Of a DNA stretch of 64,000 nt, positions 26,808 to 36,071 are shown one piece after another; position 1 is the first letter of the stretch; each line of letters starts with the position of its first letter. The notes below the pieces were generated by a model. The model was not told the DNA's origin, did no database searches, and worked only from the letters and a program-made list of their open reading frames with translations. Made by a program: the position numbers and the translations under genes. The stretch is from Chryseobacterium viscerum (GTDB taxonomy: Bacteria; Bacteroidota; Bacteroidia; Flavobacteriales; Weeksellaceae): the NCBI RefSeq assembly GCF_025949665.1, contig NZ_JAPDFT010000001.1, forward strand, positions 1 through 64,000, given 5' to 3'.

Positions 26808-27428
26808 ATGACAAAAATTATTTCGATGGTCATTCTGGTGGGTACGTCTGTACTCGCAAGTGCGCAGGTTGGTATCAATACTGCGAACCCGGAAAAAGAA
26901 CTTACCGTGAACGGTACAATGAAGACATCAGGAGTTGTTTTCAAGCAACCCCTTGAGAAACTGAAAGCGGATGAGAATTACACTTTCATTATCAAATCTC
27001 CAGCTCCGGAAAACAAAATTACAGCGTACAACGATTCATTTGTACCCAATTCTCCGGCACCAATTAATCTTGTTCAATTTAAAATTACCTGTGATCCTTC
27101 AGATAAGGATTGGGTAAATCAGTTTGACACAAAGATCAATTCTAGTAAATTTTTGGTAGTAATTTCTTCTTTTGGATTTACACAGCCTACAAGAACTTTT
27201 TCTGCAGATTGGCTTACGCCAGTGCCGCAGATTTTTGCTTATTCTTCAGGTGGAACATGGAAACTTAAAGCAGATTACCAGGGATTTTCTCCTGATAGCT
27301 CTTTTCCTACAGGAGTCTGGACACTGAATTTGCTGGTATTTGACAGATCATATGCCAAAGATTTTAACTCAACACAAAGCCTTAATGCTTCAACAACTGG
27401 TGCTGCTGCAGCTCCATTAATTCAATAA
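26808..27428 (+). CDS. Secreted VGINT-motif protein, paralogue 1
   Basis: A 206-residue protein with a cleavable signal peptide (ending ASAQ at about residue 20), followed by VGINTANPEKELTVNGTMKT, the short motif that opens many Bacteroidota secreted beta-structured and tail-fibre-like proteins. The remainder is beta-rich, with FDTKINSSKFLVV and TGVWTLNLLVFDRSYAKDF, segments shared with the next two genes. No T9SS sorting domain is present. The three genes are head to tail with gaps of 13 and 6 bases. Function unknown; a cell-envelope or exported protein. Confidence 0.8.
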   Translation: MTKIISMVILVGTSVLASAQVGINTANPEKELTVNGTMKTSGVVFKQPLEKLKADENYTFIIKSPAPENKITAYNDSFVPNSPAPINLVQFKITCDPSDKDWVNQFDTKINSSKFLVVISSFGFTQPTRTFSADWLTPVPQIFAYSSGGTWKLKADYQGFSPDSSFPTGVWTLNLLVFDRSYAKDFNSTQSLNASTTGAAAAPLIQ

Positions 27429-27441
27429 AAACAAATATTTT

Positions 27442-28089
27442 ATGAAAAAAATTATTGCGATACTCTTTACAGGGTTTGCTGCTTTAAGCATTAATGCACA
27501 AGTTGGAATTAATACTAATACTCCCAAAGGAACTCTAGACGTGGAAGGAGAAACATTGATAGAGTCCTATTTAATAGATACTGAAAATACGAAGGCAAGC
27601 GGAAACTATCTTCTTCTTACCCGTTCAAAAGATACTTCACCGGTAGGTAAGGTAAAGCTGTTGGATATATCGCTCCGTAATGTAGCCCCTGTAAATATGT
27701 ATGATGTTGTATTGAAAAATGTGAGACAGGATGAAGTTGTAAATCTCAATACAGGATTAGATGTAAGTAAATATGTAGTGGCAATTACAGGTGCTGTTTT
27801 TACAGGAGCGGTGTCAGCGGCTAATACGACAACCAACCCAAAATCATTTGGTTCTTATTCTACTGAAGTTACTCAGGTAGCAAGTGGAGGTAAAAATTAC
27901 CATGCGATTAATTTAAGTTTTAAAGGAGCCGGTACCGTTTCATCTCAAAATGGAACATGGACTCTTACCCTGAATGTCTTTGAAAAGTCACTAGTTAAAG
28001 ACTGGGGAACTTTCAACGGTTCAGTTTCAGCATCTGCTTCACCGGCATATTCAGGAGTATCAACAAATACGCCTCTAGGGCTTCAATAA
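27442..28089 (+). CDS. Secreted VGINT-motif protein, paralogue 2
   Basis: A 215-residue paralogue of the preceding gene: signal peptide ending INAQ, then VGINTNTPKGTLDVEG, LDVSKYVVAITGAVF and NGTWTLTLNVFEKSLVKDW. Identity to its neighbours is low outside these motifs, so the duplication is old. The C-terminus is Ser/Ala-rich and without a sorting domain. Function unknown. Confidence 0.8.
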   Translation: MKKIIAILFTGFAALSINAQVGINTNTPKGTLDVEGETLIESYLIDTENTKASGNYLLLTRSKDTSPVGKVKLLDISLRNVAPVNMYDVVLKNVRQDEVVNLNTGLDVSKYVVAITGAVFTGAVSAANTTTNPKSFGSYSTEVTQVASGGKNYHAINLSFKGAGTVSSQNGTWTLTLNVFEKSLVKDWGTFNGSVSASASPAYSGVSTNTPLGLQ

Positions 28090-28095
28090 AAAACT

Positions 28096-28764
28096 ATGAA
28101 AAGAAAAATTTATATTACAATAATCATGTGTCTGGGGATATTTTTGAATGCCCAGAAAGGAAAAGTGGGGGTGAATACTGCTAATCCCACAGAAACACTT
28201 GACGTTAACGGAAAAACATATACGAATTCTTTATATCTGAGAAATCCGGGAGAACCTACCATGACAGGAGGTAGCTTTTTAGCAACTTCGCAAAATGGTT
28301 TACAATTGTATGATCCTGCTTTGGAAAGCAGCGGACTGTTCAATTACCTTAAGCTTACTCTTACCGGAGTATCAGGTACAGGAATTTCGGATTATGATAC
28401 CAAAATTGATGCAAATAACTTTTTGGTTGTACTTCATAACTATTCTTTCAAACTGAATGACGGGAATACCAATGTGATGCTTGATTATGGTGACAATGGT
28501 ATTAATGACAACAAACAAGGTTCGCCTGATGTTGTTGCTTTCAAAAGTAACGGAACATGGCATATAAGAGCAAGATTTACAGATAGTAGAATTATTGCGG
28601 TGAATTCATCCAGTCCATCAAGAAGCTACAATAACTTTACGGTAGATCTTTATCTGATGGCTTACAGAAGGCTGATAACAAAACAAAACATCAGTGATGT
28701 TAATGCTGATCTTGGAGGGAATAATGGTTCTACCCAAACGATTACCAAACCATCAGGTTTTTAA
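28096..28764 (+). CDS. Secreted VGINT-motif protein, paralogue 3
   Basis: A 222-residue third paralogue: signal peptide ending LNAQ, then KVGVNTANPTETLDVNG, a YDTKIDANNFLVVLHNYSF segment and NGTWHIRARF. It ends at a hairpin terminator, so the trio is a separate transcription unit set between nusG and rplK. Function unknown. Confidence 0.8.
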   Translation: MKRKIYITIIMCLGIFLNAQKGKVGVNTANPTETLDVNGKTYTNSLYLRNPGEPTMTGGSFLATSQNGLQLYDPALESSGLFNYLKLTLTGVSGTGISDYDTKIDANNFLVVLHNYSFKLNDGNTNVMLDYGDNGINDNKQGSPDVVAFKSNGTWHIRARFTDSRIIAVNSSSPSRSYNNFTVDLYLMAYRRLITKQNISDVNADLGGNNGSTQTITKPSGF

Positions 28765-28786
28765 TACGTTTTCGATTCTATAAATA

Positions 28787-28818
28787 AAAAGAAGAGCAGA
28801 TATCTGTTCTTCTTTTTT
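28787..28818 (+). terminator. Terminator after the paralogue trio
   Basis: Stem AAGAAGAGCAGAT / ATCTGTTCTTCTT with one G-U pair, then T's. Confidence 0.8.
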
Positions 28819-28984
28819 GTGGGGAATACATCTTCCTGTTTAGATCGAGTGGAAGTAATTTGTAGTGATTTTGGATTATATGTCAATATTCTCATGAAAA
28901 AGGATGCAGCACAAGGTGGTCTGTAAAAATAATAATTGAGATAAAGATTTTTTTTAAAACTTTTTAAAAATCAGCAATTTCCGT

Positions 28985-29014
28985 TTGCTATTTCAAAAAT
29001 ATTTTATACTTTTG
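28985..29014 (+). promoter_or_regulatory. rplK promoter
   Basis: TTG (28985-28987), 19 bases, TACTTTTG (29007-29014), then CAG: a standard Bacteroidota promoter about 98 bases before rplK. The rest of the 347-base gap holds no gene. Confidence 0.8.
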
Positions 29015-29036
29015 CAGTCCAAAAAGTAGGTTTATT

Positions 29037-29054
29037 GTTATGTGAGTGCATAAC
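29037..29054 (+). other. Hairpin in the rplK leader
   Basis: GTTATG / CATAAC with a six-base loop, in the 5' leader of the rplKAJL transcript. In many bacteria L1 represses its own operon through an rplK leader site; whether this hairpin does so is not known. Confidence 0.35.
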
Positions 29055-29111
29055 CTGCTGAATAATAAATGCTTCCAAACTCATTAATTATTCAAATTTA
29101 AAAAACAAACA

Positions 29112-29555
29112 ATGGCTAAGAAAGTCTTTAAAATGGTAAAGCTTCAGGTGAAAGGTGGCGCAGCTAACCCTTCTCCACCAGTAGGTCCAGCATTGGGTTC
29201 TGCAGGTGTGAACATCATGGAGTTTTGTAAGCAATTTAACGGAAGAACCCAAGATAAGCCAGGGCAAGTTTTACCTGTAGTAATTACAGTATACGAAGAC
29301 AAATCTTTTGAATTCGTTATTAAAACTCCACCTGCAGCAATCCAGTTAATGGATGCAGCTAAAATCAAGGGAGGTTCTGGTGAACCAAACAGAAACAAAG
29401 TAGGTTCTGTAACTTGGGAACAAGTAAAGAAAATCGCTGAAGATAAAATGGCGGATCTTAACTGTTTTACAACAGACTCTGCACTTTCTATGGTTGCAGG
29501 TACTGCTAGATCTATGGGATTAAGAGTAACAGGAACTAAACCAACTAACGCTTAA
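29112..29555 (+). CDS. rplK: Large ribosomal subunit protein uL11
   Basis: A 147-residue protein of the L7/L12 stalk base, starting [27 protein letters not shown], the conserved N-terminal domain contacted by GTPase factors, followed by the rRNA-binding C-terminal domain with GTARSMGL. First gene of rplK-rplA-rplJ-rplL. Confidence 0.97.
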   Translation: MAKKVFKMVKLQVKGGAANPSPPVGPALGSAGVNIMEFCKQFNGRTQDKPGQVLPVVITVYEDKSFEFVIKTPPAAIQLMDAAKIKGGSGEPNRNKVGSVTWEQVKKIAEDKMADLNCFTTDSALSMVAGTARSMGLRVTGTKPTNA

Positions 29556-29566
29556 AACTTAAAGAA

Positions 29567-30259
29567 ATGGCAAAATTAACTAAAAAGCAAAAGGAAGCTT
29601 TAAGCAAAGTAGAAAAAGGAAGAATCTATAACCTTGAAGAAGGTTCAGCTCTTGTAAAGGAGGTGAACACTACAAAGTTTGATGCTTCTGTAGATATCGC
29701 TGTAAGATTAGGTGTAGACCCAAGAAAAGCAAACCAAATGGTAAGAGGTGTTGTATCTCTTCCTCACGGTACTGGTAAAGATGTTAAAGTATTAGCTCTT
29801 GTAACTCCAGATAAAGAAGCAGAAGCTAAAGCTGCTGGTGCTGACTATGTAGGTCTTGACGAATATTTACAAAAAATCAAAGAAGGTTGGACAGATGTTG
29901 ACGTTATCGTTACTATGCCAGCTGTAATGGGTAAATTAGGTCCATTAGGTAGAGTATTAGGTCCAAGAGGTTTAATGCCAAACCCTAAATCAGGAACTGT
30001 AACAATGGAAATTGGTAAAGCAGTAACTGAAGTGAAAGCAGGTAAAATTGATTTCAAAGTAGACAAGTATGGTATCATCCACGCTGGTATTGGTAAAGTA
30101 TCTTTCGATGCTGCTAAAATCAAAGAAAATGCGCAGGAATTGATCTCTACATTGATCAAAATGAAGCCAACTGCTGCTAAAGGAACGTATGTAAAAAGCA
30201 TTTATTTGTCTTCTACAATGAGCCCTGGTATTGCAATCGATACTAAATCTGTTAACTAA
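29567..30259 (+). CDS. rplA: Large ribosomal subunit protein uL1
   Basis: A 230-residue two-domain protein of the mobile L1 stalk that helps release deacylated tRNA. The conserved [20 protein letters not shown] loop (about 124-143) is intact. It follows rplK by 11 bases. In many bacteria L1 is also the operon's repressor. Confidence 0.97.
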   Translation: MAKLTKKQKEALSKVEKGRIYNLEEGSALVKEVNTTKFDASVDIAVRLGVDPRKANQMVRGVVSLPHGTGKDVKVLALVTPDKEAEAKAAGADYVGLDEYLQKIKEGWTDVDVIVTMPAVMGKLGPLGRVLGPRGLMPNPKSGTVTMEIGKAVTEVKAGKIDFKVDKYGIIHAGIGKVSFDAAKIKENAQELISTLIKMKPTAAKGTYVKSIYLSSTMSPGIAIDTKSVN

Positions 30260-30276
30260 TATAAATCCTTAAGACA

Positions 30277-30864
30277 ATGACAAAAGACCAAAAAGTTGTA
30301 GCAATACAAGAGATCAAAGACTTGCTTCAGGATGCAAAAGTAGTATACGTAGCAGATCTAGACGGTTTGAACGCTGCGAAGTCTTCAGAATTCAGAAGAC
30401 AGGCTTTCAAACAAAATATCAAAGTGAAAGTGGTAAAAAATACACTTTTACAAAAAGCAATGGAGCAGATTGAAGGAGTAGATTACTCTGAAATGTTCCA
30501 GACTTTCAAAGGAAACTCTGCATTAATGATTTCTGAGACTGCAAACGGTCCAGCAAAATTAATCCAAGGGTTCAGAAAGAAAGAAGAGAAGCCAGCTTTA
30601 AAGTCTGCTTTTGTTCAAGAAACTTTCTACGTTGGAGACGAAAACTTATCTGCACTTGCTAACATCAAGTCTAGAGAAGAAATGATCGGAGAAATCATCG
30701 GATTACTTCAATCTCCAATTCAAAGAGTTGTTTCTGCTCTTCAAAACAAACCTGAAACTGTAGAAGCTAAAGCTGAAGAAGCTGCTGCTCCTGCTGTAGA
30801 AGAAACTGCTGCTGAAGCTCCGGAAGCTGCTGCAGAAAGCACTGAAGAAACAAGTGCTGAATAA
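30277..30864 (+). CDS. rplJ: Large ribosomal subunit protein uL10
   Basis: A 195-residue stalk protein that anchors L7/L12 dimers: N-terminal rRNA-binding domain (KDQKVVAIQEIKDLLQ onwards) and a C-terminal helix. The last 30 or so residues are an Ala/Glu-rich tail (EAKAEEAAAPAVEE and on), longer than in E. coli (165 residues) and common in Bacteroidota. Confidence 0.96.
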   Translation: MTKDQKVVAIQEIKDLLQDAKVVYVADLDGLNAAKSSEFRRQAFKQNIKVKVVKNTLLQKAMEQIEGVDYSEMFQTFKGNSALMISETANGPAKLIQGFRKKEEKPALKSAFVQETFYVGDENLSALANIKSREEMIGEIIGLLQSPIQRVVSALQNKPETVEAKAEEAAAPAVEETAAEAPEAAAESTEETSAE

Positions 30865-30910
30865 TTACACTCAAGAAATTAAATAAATAATCAACAAAAA
30901 CATTACGACA

Positions 30911-31276
30911 ATGTCAGATTTAAAAAATTTAGCTGAAACGCTAGTAAACTTAACAGTAAAAGACGTAAACGAATTAGCAACTATCCTTAAGGATGAGTAT
31001 GGAATTGAGCCAGCTGCTGCTGCTGTAGTAGTTGCTGCAGGTGGTGGAGAAGCTGCTGAAGAAAAAACTGAATTCGATGTAATTCTTAAGTCTGCAGGTG
31101 CTTCTAAATTAGCTATCGTTAAATTAGTAAAAGATTTAACTGGTGCTGGTCTTAAAGAAGCTAAAGATATCGTAGATGGTGCTCCTGCTCCAATCAAAAC
31201 TGGTATCTCTAAAGACGAAGCTGAAGCTCTTAAGAAGCAATTAGAAGAGGCTGGTGCTGAAGTAGAATTGAAATAA
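30911..31276 (+). CDS. rplL: Large ribosomal subunit protein bL12
   Basis: A 121-residue acidic protein forming the stalk dimers that recruit translation GTPases: N-terminal dimerisation part, Ala-rich hinge ([13 protein letters not shown]) and C-terminal domain with [14 protein letters not shown] strong terminator follows, so rpoBC is not part of the same simple transcript as in E. coli. Confidence 0.97.
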   Translation: MSDLKNLAETLVNLTVKDVNELATILKDEYGIEPAAAAVVVAAGGGEAAEEKTEFDVILKSAGASKLAIVKLVKDLTGAGLKEAKDIVDGAPAPIKTGISKDEAEALKKQLEEAGAEVELK

Positions 31277-31299
31277 TTTCAATTTTATTATAAATATAG

Positions 31300-31329
31300 G
31301 AACCCGGGCATTCGCCCGGGTTCTTTTTT
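31300..31329 (+). terminator. Terminator after rplL
   Basis: GC-rich stem GAACCCGGGC / GCCCGGGTTC followed by a T run. Confidence 0.9.
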
Positions 31330-31498
31330 GTATGTAAACCTTTTCAAATGTGGGTGTTATTTTATAATAGTATTTAAATATTATTAATTCTTTTTTTGTT
31401 ATATTTTAATATGATTATTTATTTGTTAAAAATTAACATAATAATTTATTTTTATTTTACAATTTGTTCATCTTGTTTAGTTTTTTACTAATAAAGTA

Positions 31499-31527
31499 TT
31501 GTTTTGATTGAAAAAATATTATATTTG
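31499..31527 (+). promoter_or_regulatory. Promoter before the second surface-gene insert
   Basis: TTG (31499-31501), 18 bases, TATATTTG (31520-31527) followed by TAC. The predicted start lies about 17 bases before the TTG start of the ORF at 31551. Confidence 0.7.
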
Positions 31528-31550
31528 TACCGAAAAAAAACACAACATAA

Positions 31551-32048
31551 TTGGATAGAAATTATTTTCTTTCCTACGGTCACAAGATTACACTTCTGTT
31601 ACTTCTGGCGGCTGTAGGAAAATTAAACACTAAGTTTATACCTGACACAATGAGTAAAACTGAATTACCATATTGTACAGCTATAAATAATCATCCACAA
31701 CAATACTTAGCTAATGTTTCAGTTTATCTGTCTGAAGCAGTAAATGATGTGGCAGCTGCAAACAGATTGTCAACAGTTCAAAATGAAACCTTCGCATTCT
31801 ATTGCAAGAGCCAGCAAAACAATTTTTATTTTTTTAATAATAACAATCTTCGGTTATTCCTTCTTGGAGACATGAAATTTGTCACTGCATACAATAGATG
31901 GGCTTATTCGTACTCCATCTGCAAAGAATACATTTTCCTGACATTTAATGATGTCCGAAAATTCTATATCAATTCTTTTAAACTCGTTGATGGCTTTAAG
32001 TTTATTATCAAAATCCCTGATAAATTAATCCATTCTATTATCTCTTAA
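31551..32048 (+). CDS. Hypothetical protein, not recognised
   Basis: An open frame of 165 residues in very AT-rich DNA, too long to be likely by chance. The first start is TTG at 31551; the first ATG is at 31650. The N-terminus has a hydrophobic run (ITLLLLLAAVG); the C-terminal half is aromatic and basic. No family is recognised. A good promoter lies just upstream and a secreted YadA-like protein follows after 130 bases. It could be a decayed gene or a leader region read by accident. Confidence 0.4.
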   Translation: MDRNYFLSYGHKITLLLLLAAVGKLNTKFIPDTMSKTELPYCTAINNHPQQYLANVSVYLSEAVNDVAAANRLSTVQNETFAFYCKSQQNNFYFFNNNNLRLFLLGDMKFVTAYNRWAYSYSICKEYIFLTFNDVRKFYINSFKLVDGFKFIIKIPDKLIHSIIS

Positions 32049-32177
32049 TATTTCTAACAATTTTATGCGCTTTCTTACAGTACTGTCTGTTATTTCATTT
32101 ATTATTTGAATGAGAATGCCCGAGAATTGCCCTTTCAAAAAACACATATACATAAAAAACAGCAAATATCATTAGAC

Positions 32178-33311
32178 ATGAAAAACAGATTATTTACTAT
32201 CGCTCTTTTATCATTTGGTTTACCAGCATTAGCACAGGTTGGGATTAATACCGGACAAGCTCAGGCAACCTTTGATATAGTAGGATCACCTTCTAACCCC
32301 ATTAAACTTGATGGCGTGATTGCTCCAAGACTTACAGGTGTACAATTAAAAGCTAAAAATTATACAACAGCCCAAACAGGTGCCATAGTATATGTTACCT
32401 CGGTTGAAGCTACACCTGCCGGACAGACTATTGATGTCGTTTCACCAGGGTATTATTATTTTGATGGTGTCAAATGGGGAAGCTTAAGCGGAAGCTGGCG
32501 TACAGTAGGAAATGGCGGTACAACAGCAACAACGGCAACCTTAGGAGCAAATATTGGCAGCGGAAATTACTTAGGAACAAATGATGGTCAGAATTTGGTT
32601 CTGGCTACTCAGAAAAACGTAAAAGGAATATTAGATACTAATGGAACCCTGCAAGGCGGAAACTCCAATTCTGCAACAGGTCCTTATGCATCATTTACTT
32701 GGGGCTCCAATAATATTCTTACCAACAGTACCTCTTCAAATATTGCATTGGGAAAAGATAACACAGTCTCTGCGCAGGGTAATTTTCTTGCTGTAGCCAT
32801 TGGATTAAACAATACGGCAAATAATGGTGCTAAAGTAATAGGAAATAATAATAGCGCTACAGGTGCCAATAACCTGGTTTTTGGAAATCTCAATACTGTA
32901 ACAGGGCTTACGGGACTTACCATTGGTAATAATCATATCAATAGTGGCGGGATTGCTATCGGAAGCGGAAATACAACATCATTGAACAATATTGCTGTTG
33001 GTTCTGCAAATACAGCTACTGGTACAGAAGCTTTTGTAATAGGATTTTCTGGTCAGGCAGCTGCAGGACAAATGGTTTATGCTAATAAAGAGCATGTTTT
33101 CTTCAATAAAGGTAATGGAACAGATACCATATTAGGAATCAATATGGCTCCTACTGCAGCTACATCTACAGGTGCTGCTGTACAGATGAAGGGAATTGCT
33201 TCTGCTGCTAACGCAACATGTACAGCCGCTGAAGAAGGTGCGATCCGATATAATACAACCACTAAAGCACACGAAGGTTGCAATGGAAGCAATTGGAAAG
33301 CATTTTACTAA
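32178..33311 (+). CDS. Secreted protein with YadA-head-like repeats
   Basis: The ATG at 32178 gives a clean signal peptide (ending PALAQ); an earlier TTG would add 24 non-signal residues and is rejected. The mature part begins VGINTGQAQATFDIVG, then VIAPRLTGVQLKAKNY and YYYFDGVKWGSL as in many Bacteroidota surface proteins. Residues about 186-295 hold a run of short repeats (AIGLNNTA, VIGNNNSATG, VFGNLNTVTG, IAIGSGNT, IAVGSANTATG), the pattern of the left-handed beta-roll head of trimeric autotransporters such as YadA. The end (EGAIRYNTTT...GSNWKAFY) is typical of Bacteroidota fibre proteins. There is no coiled-coil stalk or membrane anchor of YadA type. Confidence 0.8.
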   Translation: MKNRLFTIALLSFGLPALAQVGINTGQAQATFDIVGSPSNPIKLDGVIAPRLTGVQLKAKNYTTAQTGAIVYVTSVEATPAGQTIDVVSPGYYYFDGVKWGSLSGSWRTVGNGGTTATTATLGANIGSGNYLGTNDGQNLVLATQKNVKGILDTNGTLQGGNSNSATGPYASFTWGSNNILTNSTSSNIALGKDNTVSAQGNFLAVAIGLNNTANNGAKVIGNNNSATGANNLVFGNLNTVTGLTGLTIGNNHINSGGIAIGSGNTTSLNNIAVGSANTATGTEAFVIGFSGQAAAGQMVYANKEHVFFNKGNGTDTILGINMAPTAATSTGAAVQMKGIASAANATCTAAEEGAIRYNTTTKAHEGCNGSNWKAFY

Positions 33312-33350
33312 TTCAATAAAAAATAAACACAAACCTTAAAAAAATAGAAA

Positions 33351-35948
33351 ATGACCAGAAAATTATTCGAAAAGTTAGCTGCGATGCTTATGACATTGAT
33401 GATGTCAGCGGTAATATTTGCGCAGCAGGGCTATGAACCGATCCGTGGGATTGGGGTAGAGGCAAAACCTGTCAACAATTCAGGGATTTGTCTAGCATGT
33501 TATAACGGAAGCATGAATCCGGTGGTGGACGCAAGTCTTGATAACAGTGTAAACATGGGGAATTTTGCTTCTTTGTTAAGTGGAAACGGAATCTCTGTAA
33601 AAAATAAAAATACAACCTATCCTGCGGGATATATTACCGGATTTAATGTAGATCTTGGGACGAGTTTTATTACCGTTGATCTTTTAAGTTCTTTACGAAT
33701 CAGTACTTATAAGAATGGTGTTCTTCAGGAGACAACTACCAGCAGTACACTTTTATCAGTACCAGCATTCGGAGGAAGTAAGAACAGGATATTCCTGCAC
33801 TTTAAAACTTCAAAAGAATTTGATGAAGTAAGACTGTATCAAACAAATGTTCTTTCCATATTCAGTGCTATGAATGTATACTATGCATTTGCATTTGATC
33901 CTGCAAAAGTACCTACAGATAATAATGGTATTTGTGATGATATCATTGCAGGAGGCGGTGTTGACGGAAATGTATCCGGAAGCAGCAGTTTCCTGGCTCC
34001 GCTTTCTTATGTTCAGAATAAAGAAAGAATTGGGGATGGAAATAAAAACTCTTACGGATCAATAGTTCTTCCGATCGGATTGTTGGGATCTTATTCAGTT
34101 GGAGTACTTGACAAAAACCAGATTTATCCTGCAGGTAACAGAACGGGGTTTGTTATAGAACCTGATGATCAGGGGAAGCTGTTAAGTGCAGAGTTTTTAA
34201 AAAATATTACAATAGAGACTTATCTTTACGGCCAGCTTCAGGATTCAAAACAGTTGTCTGACGGAGGAGGCTTGATTAATATTAAAGTGTTAGGATTTGG
34301 TTCAGGAAAGCAGAAAGTTACATTAACAACTACTAAACCTTTCAATGAAGTACGATTAAAAATTACCCAGACAGTAGGATTTAATTTAGGAGCTTTAAAA
34401 GTATATTATGCTTTTGAAGAACCCGTTTCTTGCGAATGTGATGATAAAATCCAGACAAGTGGTTCTGCTGTTCCCGGAAATTTGGTAACCGGAACTTCGT
34501 GGACATCAGGTCCGGGATTCCTTGGTCTTATTTTGGCGAAGATGAGCAATCCGGAAGCGATTGTTGATAATAACCCGTCTAATTATGCAACGGCTACAGT
34601 TCCGGCAGCATCCTTTCTTAGTATTTTTTCAGCATTTGCAACGGTAAGCAGTGCGAGTGTGCTTCCTGTCAATACGATGGCTGGGTTTACTGTAGAAAAA
34701 GCAGGAAATCTTCTCGGAGTAAGTGTTCTGGAAAATATTACTGTAACATTATACAATGGAAATACCCTGACAGATACCTTTACAAGTTCAGGCAGTCTTA
34801 TCAGCGGTAACTTCTTCACAACGAATTCAAATAAATTCTATGTAGGAGGAAAAGCTACAAAGCCTTTCAATCGTATTAAAATTACATTCAACAGTGGAAC
34901 TGCCGTTCGTATTCCTCAAAATTATTATATCTATAACGCTTTTGCGAGCAGAGATGATGATAACGATGGTGTTCCGAACTGCTTCGACCGCTGCCCTGGA
35001 GGTGATGACAGTATAGATAATAACGGAAACGGAATTCCTGACTGTGCAGAAGGCTGTACAGAAGTGAATGACAAATCTCCTGCACTGGATACAGACGGAG
35101 ACGGTATTGTGGATGCTTGTGATCTGGATTCTGACAACGACGGTATTCTTGATGTTGTGGAAGATTTTGATAAAAATGGCAAGTTTCAGGATGATGATAA
35201 TGAAGGAGATATTCTGTTAACGCCGGTATTGGGAGATTCAGTTCCGAATTATCTGGACCTTGATTCTGATAACGATGGTATATTAGATCTGTTTGAGTCT
35301 GGGATCCCTGTATCAGTAATCAATCAGATTGATGCAGATCACAATGGAGTTATTGACACTAATGTTCCGGTAGGTAAAAACGGTATCGCTGATATTCTGG
35401 AAACTTCACCAGACTCAGGAGTATTGAAATATGCAATTAAAAATACAGATGGAGATGATAAACCTGACTTCCTGGATATTACTTCCAATGGTTCAGATCT
35501 TGACCTTTATAAGATTGGAAAAGAAAATCTCGATACATTAGGAGGTGGGTTCATCTCTACGATTAATGATAAAGACAAAGATGGTATTCAGGCTGTTGTA
35601 GATACAGACCTTGTGAAAAGAGGTTCACCGGATTCACCACTTTCACCTTATGCTTCATTGCTGAAAAATGCTTCCAAAACTGCTGCGAAAATCACAGCTA
35701 CGGAAATTGCAGATGCCGCAAATGATGTAAAAATATATCCAAACCCTGTAAAAGCAGGAGAAAATCTTAGAATCACATCTGTAGAAGAAGGAGTGTATAC
35801 GCTGTTCTCTGCACAAGGACAGGTAATTAAGACAGATAAACTGAATGCCAATACCGGTATTGATACGTCTTCACTTCCTACAGGGGTTTATATCATTAAA
35901 ATAGAAACCAAATCAAAAATAAAATCTTATAAGGTTATTGTGAAATAG
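33351..35948 (+). CDS. Large T9SS surface protein with calcium-type repeats
   Basis: An 865-residue exported protein: signal peptide (to about 25), then three related beta-sandwich-like domains (about 43-190, 193-358 and 360-530), each ending in a KVYYAF or NYYIYNAFA strand; a linker of DxDxDG repeats (about 533-620, DNDGVPNC, DTDGDGIVDACD, DSDNDGILD) like thrombospondin type 3 calcium repeats; a second Asp-rich part; and a C-terminal T9SS type A sorting domain from about 790 (IYPNPV, NGVYIIKIE-like end). It should be secreted by T9SS to the surface. Ligand unknown. It ends at a hairpin before rpoB. Confidence 0.85.
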   Translation: MTRKLFEKLAAMLMTLMMSAVIFAQQGYEPIRGIGVEAKPVNNSGICLACYNGSMNPVVDASLDNSVNMGNFASLLSGNGISVKNKNTTYPAGYITGFNVDLGTSFITVDLLSSLRISTYKNGVLQETTTSSTLLSVPAFGGSKNRIFLHFKTSKEFDEVRLYQTNVLSIFSAMNVYYAFAFDPAKVPTDNNGICDDIIAGGGVDGNVSGSSSFLAPLSYVQNKERIGDGNKNSYGSIVLPIGLLGSYSVGVLDKNQIYPAGNRTGFVIEPDDQGKLLSAEFLKNITIETYLYGQLQDSKQLSDGGGLINIKVLGFGSGKQKVTLTTTKPFNEVRLKITQTVGFNLGALKVYYAFEEPVSCECDDKIQTSGSAVPGNLVTGTSWTSGPGFLGLILAKMSNPEAIVDNNPSNYATATVPAASFLSIFSAFATVSSASVLPVNTMAGFTVEKAGNLLGVSVLENITVTLYNGNTLTDTFTSSGSLISGNFFTTNSNKFYVGGKATKPFNRIKITFNSGTAVRIPQNYYIYNAFASRDDDNDGVPNCFDRCPGGDDSIDNNGNGIPDCAEGCTEVNDKSPALDTDGDGIVDACDLDSDNDGILDVVEDFDKNGKFQDDDNEGDILLTPVLGDSVPNYLDLDSDNDGILDLFESGIPVSVINQIDADHNGVIDTNVPVGKNGIADILETSPDSGVLKYAIKNTDGDDKPDFLDITSNGSDLDLYKIGKENLDTLGGGFISTINDKDKDGIQAVVDTDLVKRGSPDSPLSPYASLLKNASKTAAKITATEIADAANDVKIYPNPVKAGENLRITSVEEGVYTLFSAQGQVIKTDKLNANTGIDTSSLPTGVYIIKIETKSKIKSYKVIVK

Positions 35949-35970
35949 CCATAAGATTAGCTTGTGTTGT

Positions 35971-36010
35971 AGAGGGGTTGCTCATATTTGGGCAGCCTCT
36001 CTTGTTTTAA
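35971..36010 (+). terminator. Weak terminator after the T9SS gene
   Basis: Stem AGAGGGGTTGC / GCAGCCTCTCT with two G-U pairs, followed by TGTTTT. Confidence 0.55.
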
Positions 36011-36034
36011 GAGTCTAGAAATGAGAGGATTTAT

Positions 36035-36065
36035 TTGTTATTGTGGATAATTTTTTGTATATTTG
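36035..36065 (+). promoter_or_regulatory. rpoBC promoter
   Basis: TTG (36035-36037), 20 bases, TATATTTG (36058-36065): a canonical promoter that leaves a leader of about 315 bases before rpoB. Confidence 0.8.
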
Positions 36066-36071
36066 CCCCTC

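Noticed and set aside
32106..32177. TTG start for the YadA-like protein
   Set aside because: The ATG at 32178 begins a clean signal peptide; the 24 extra residues are polar.
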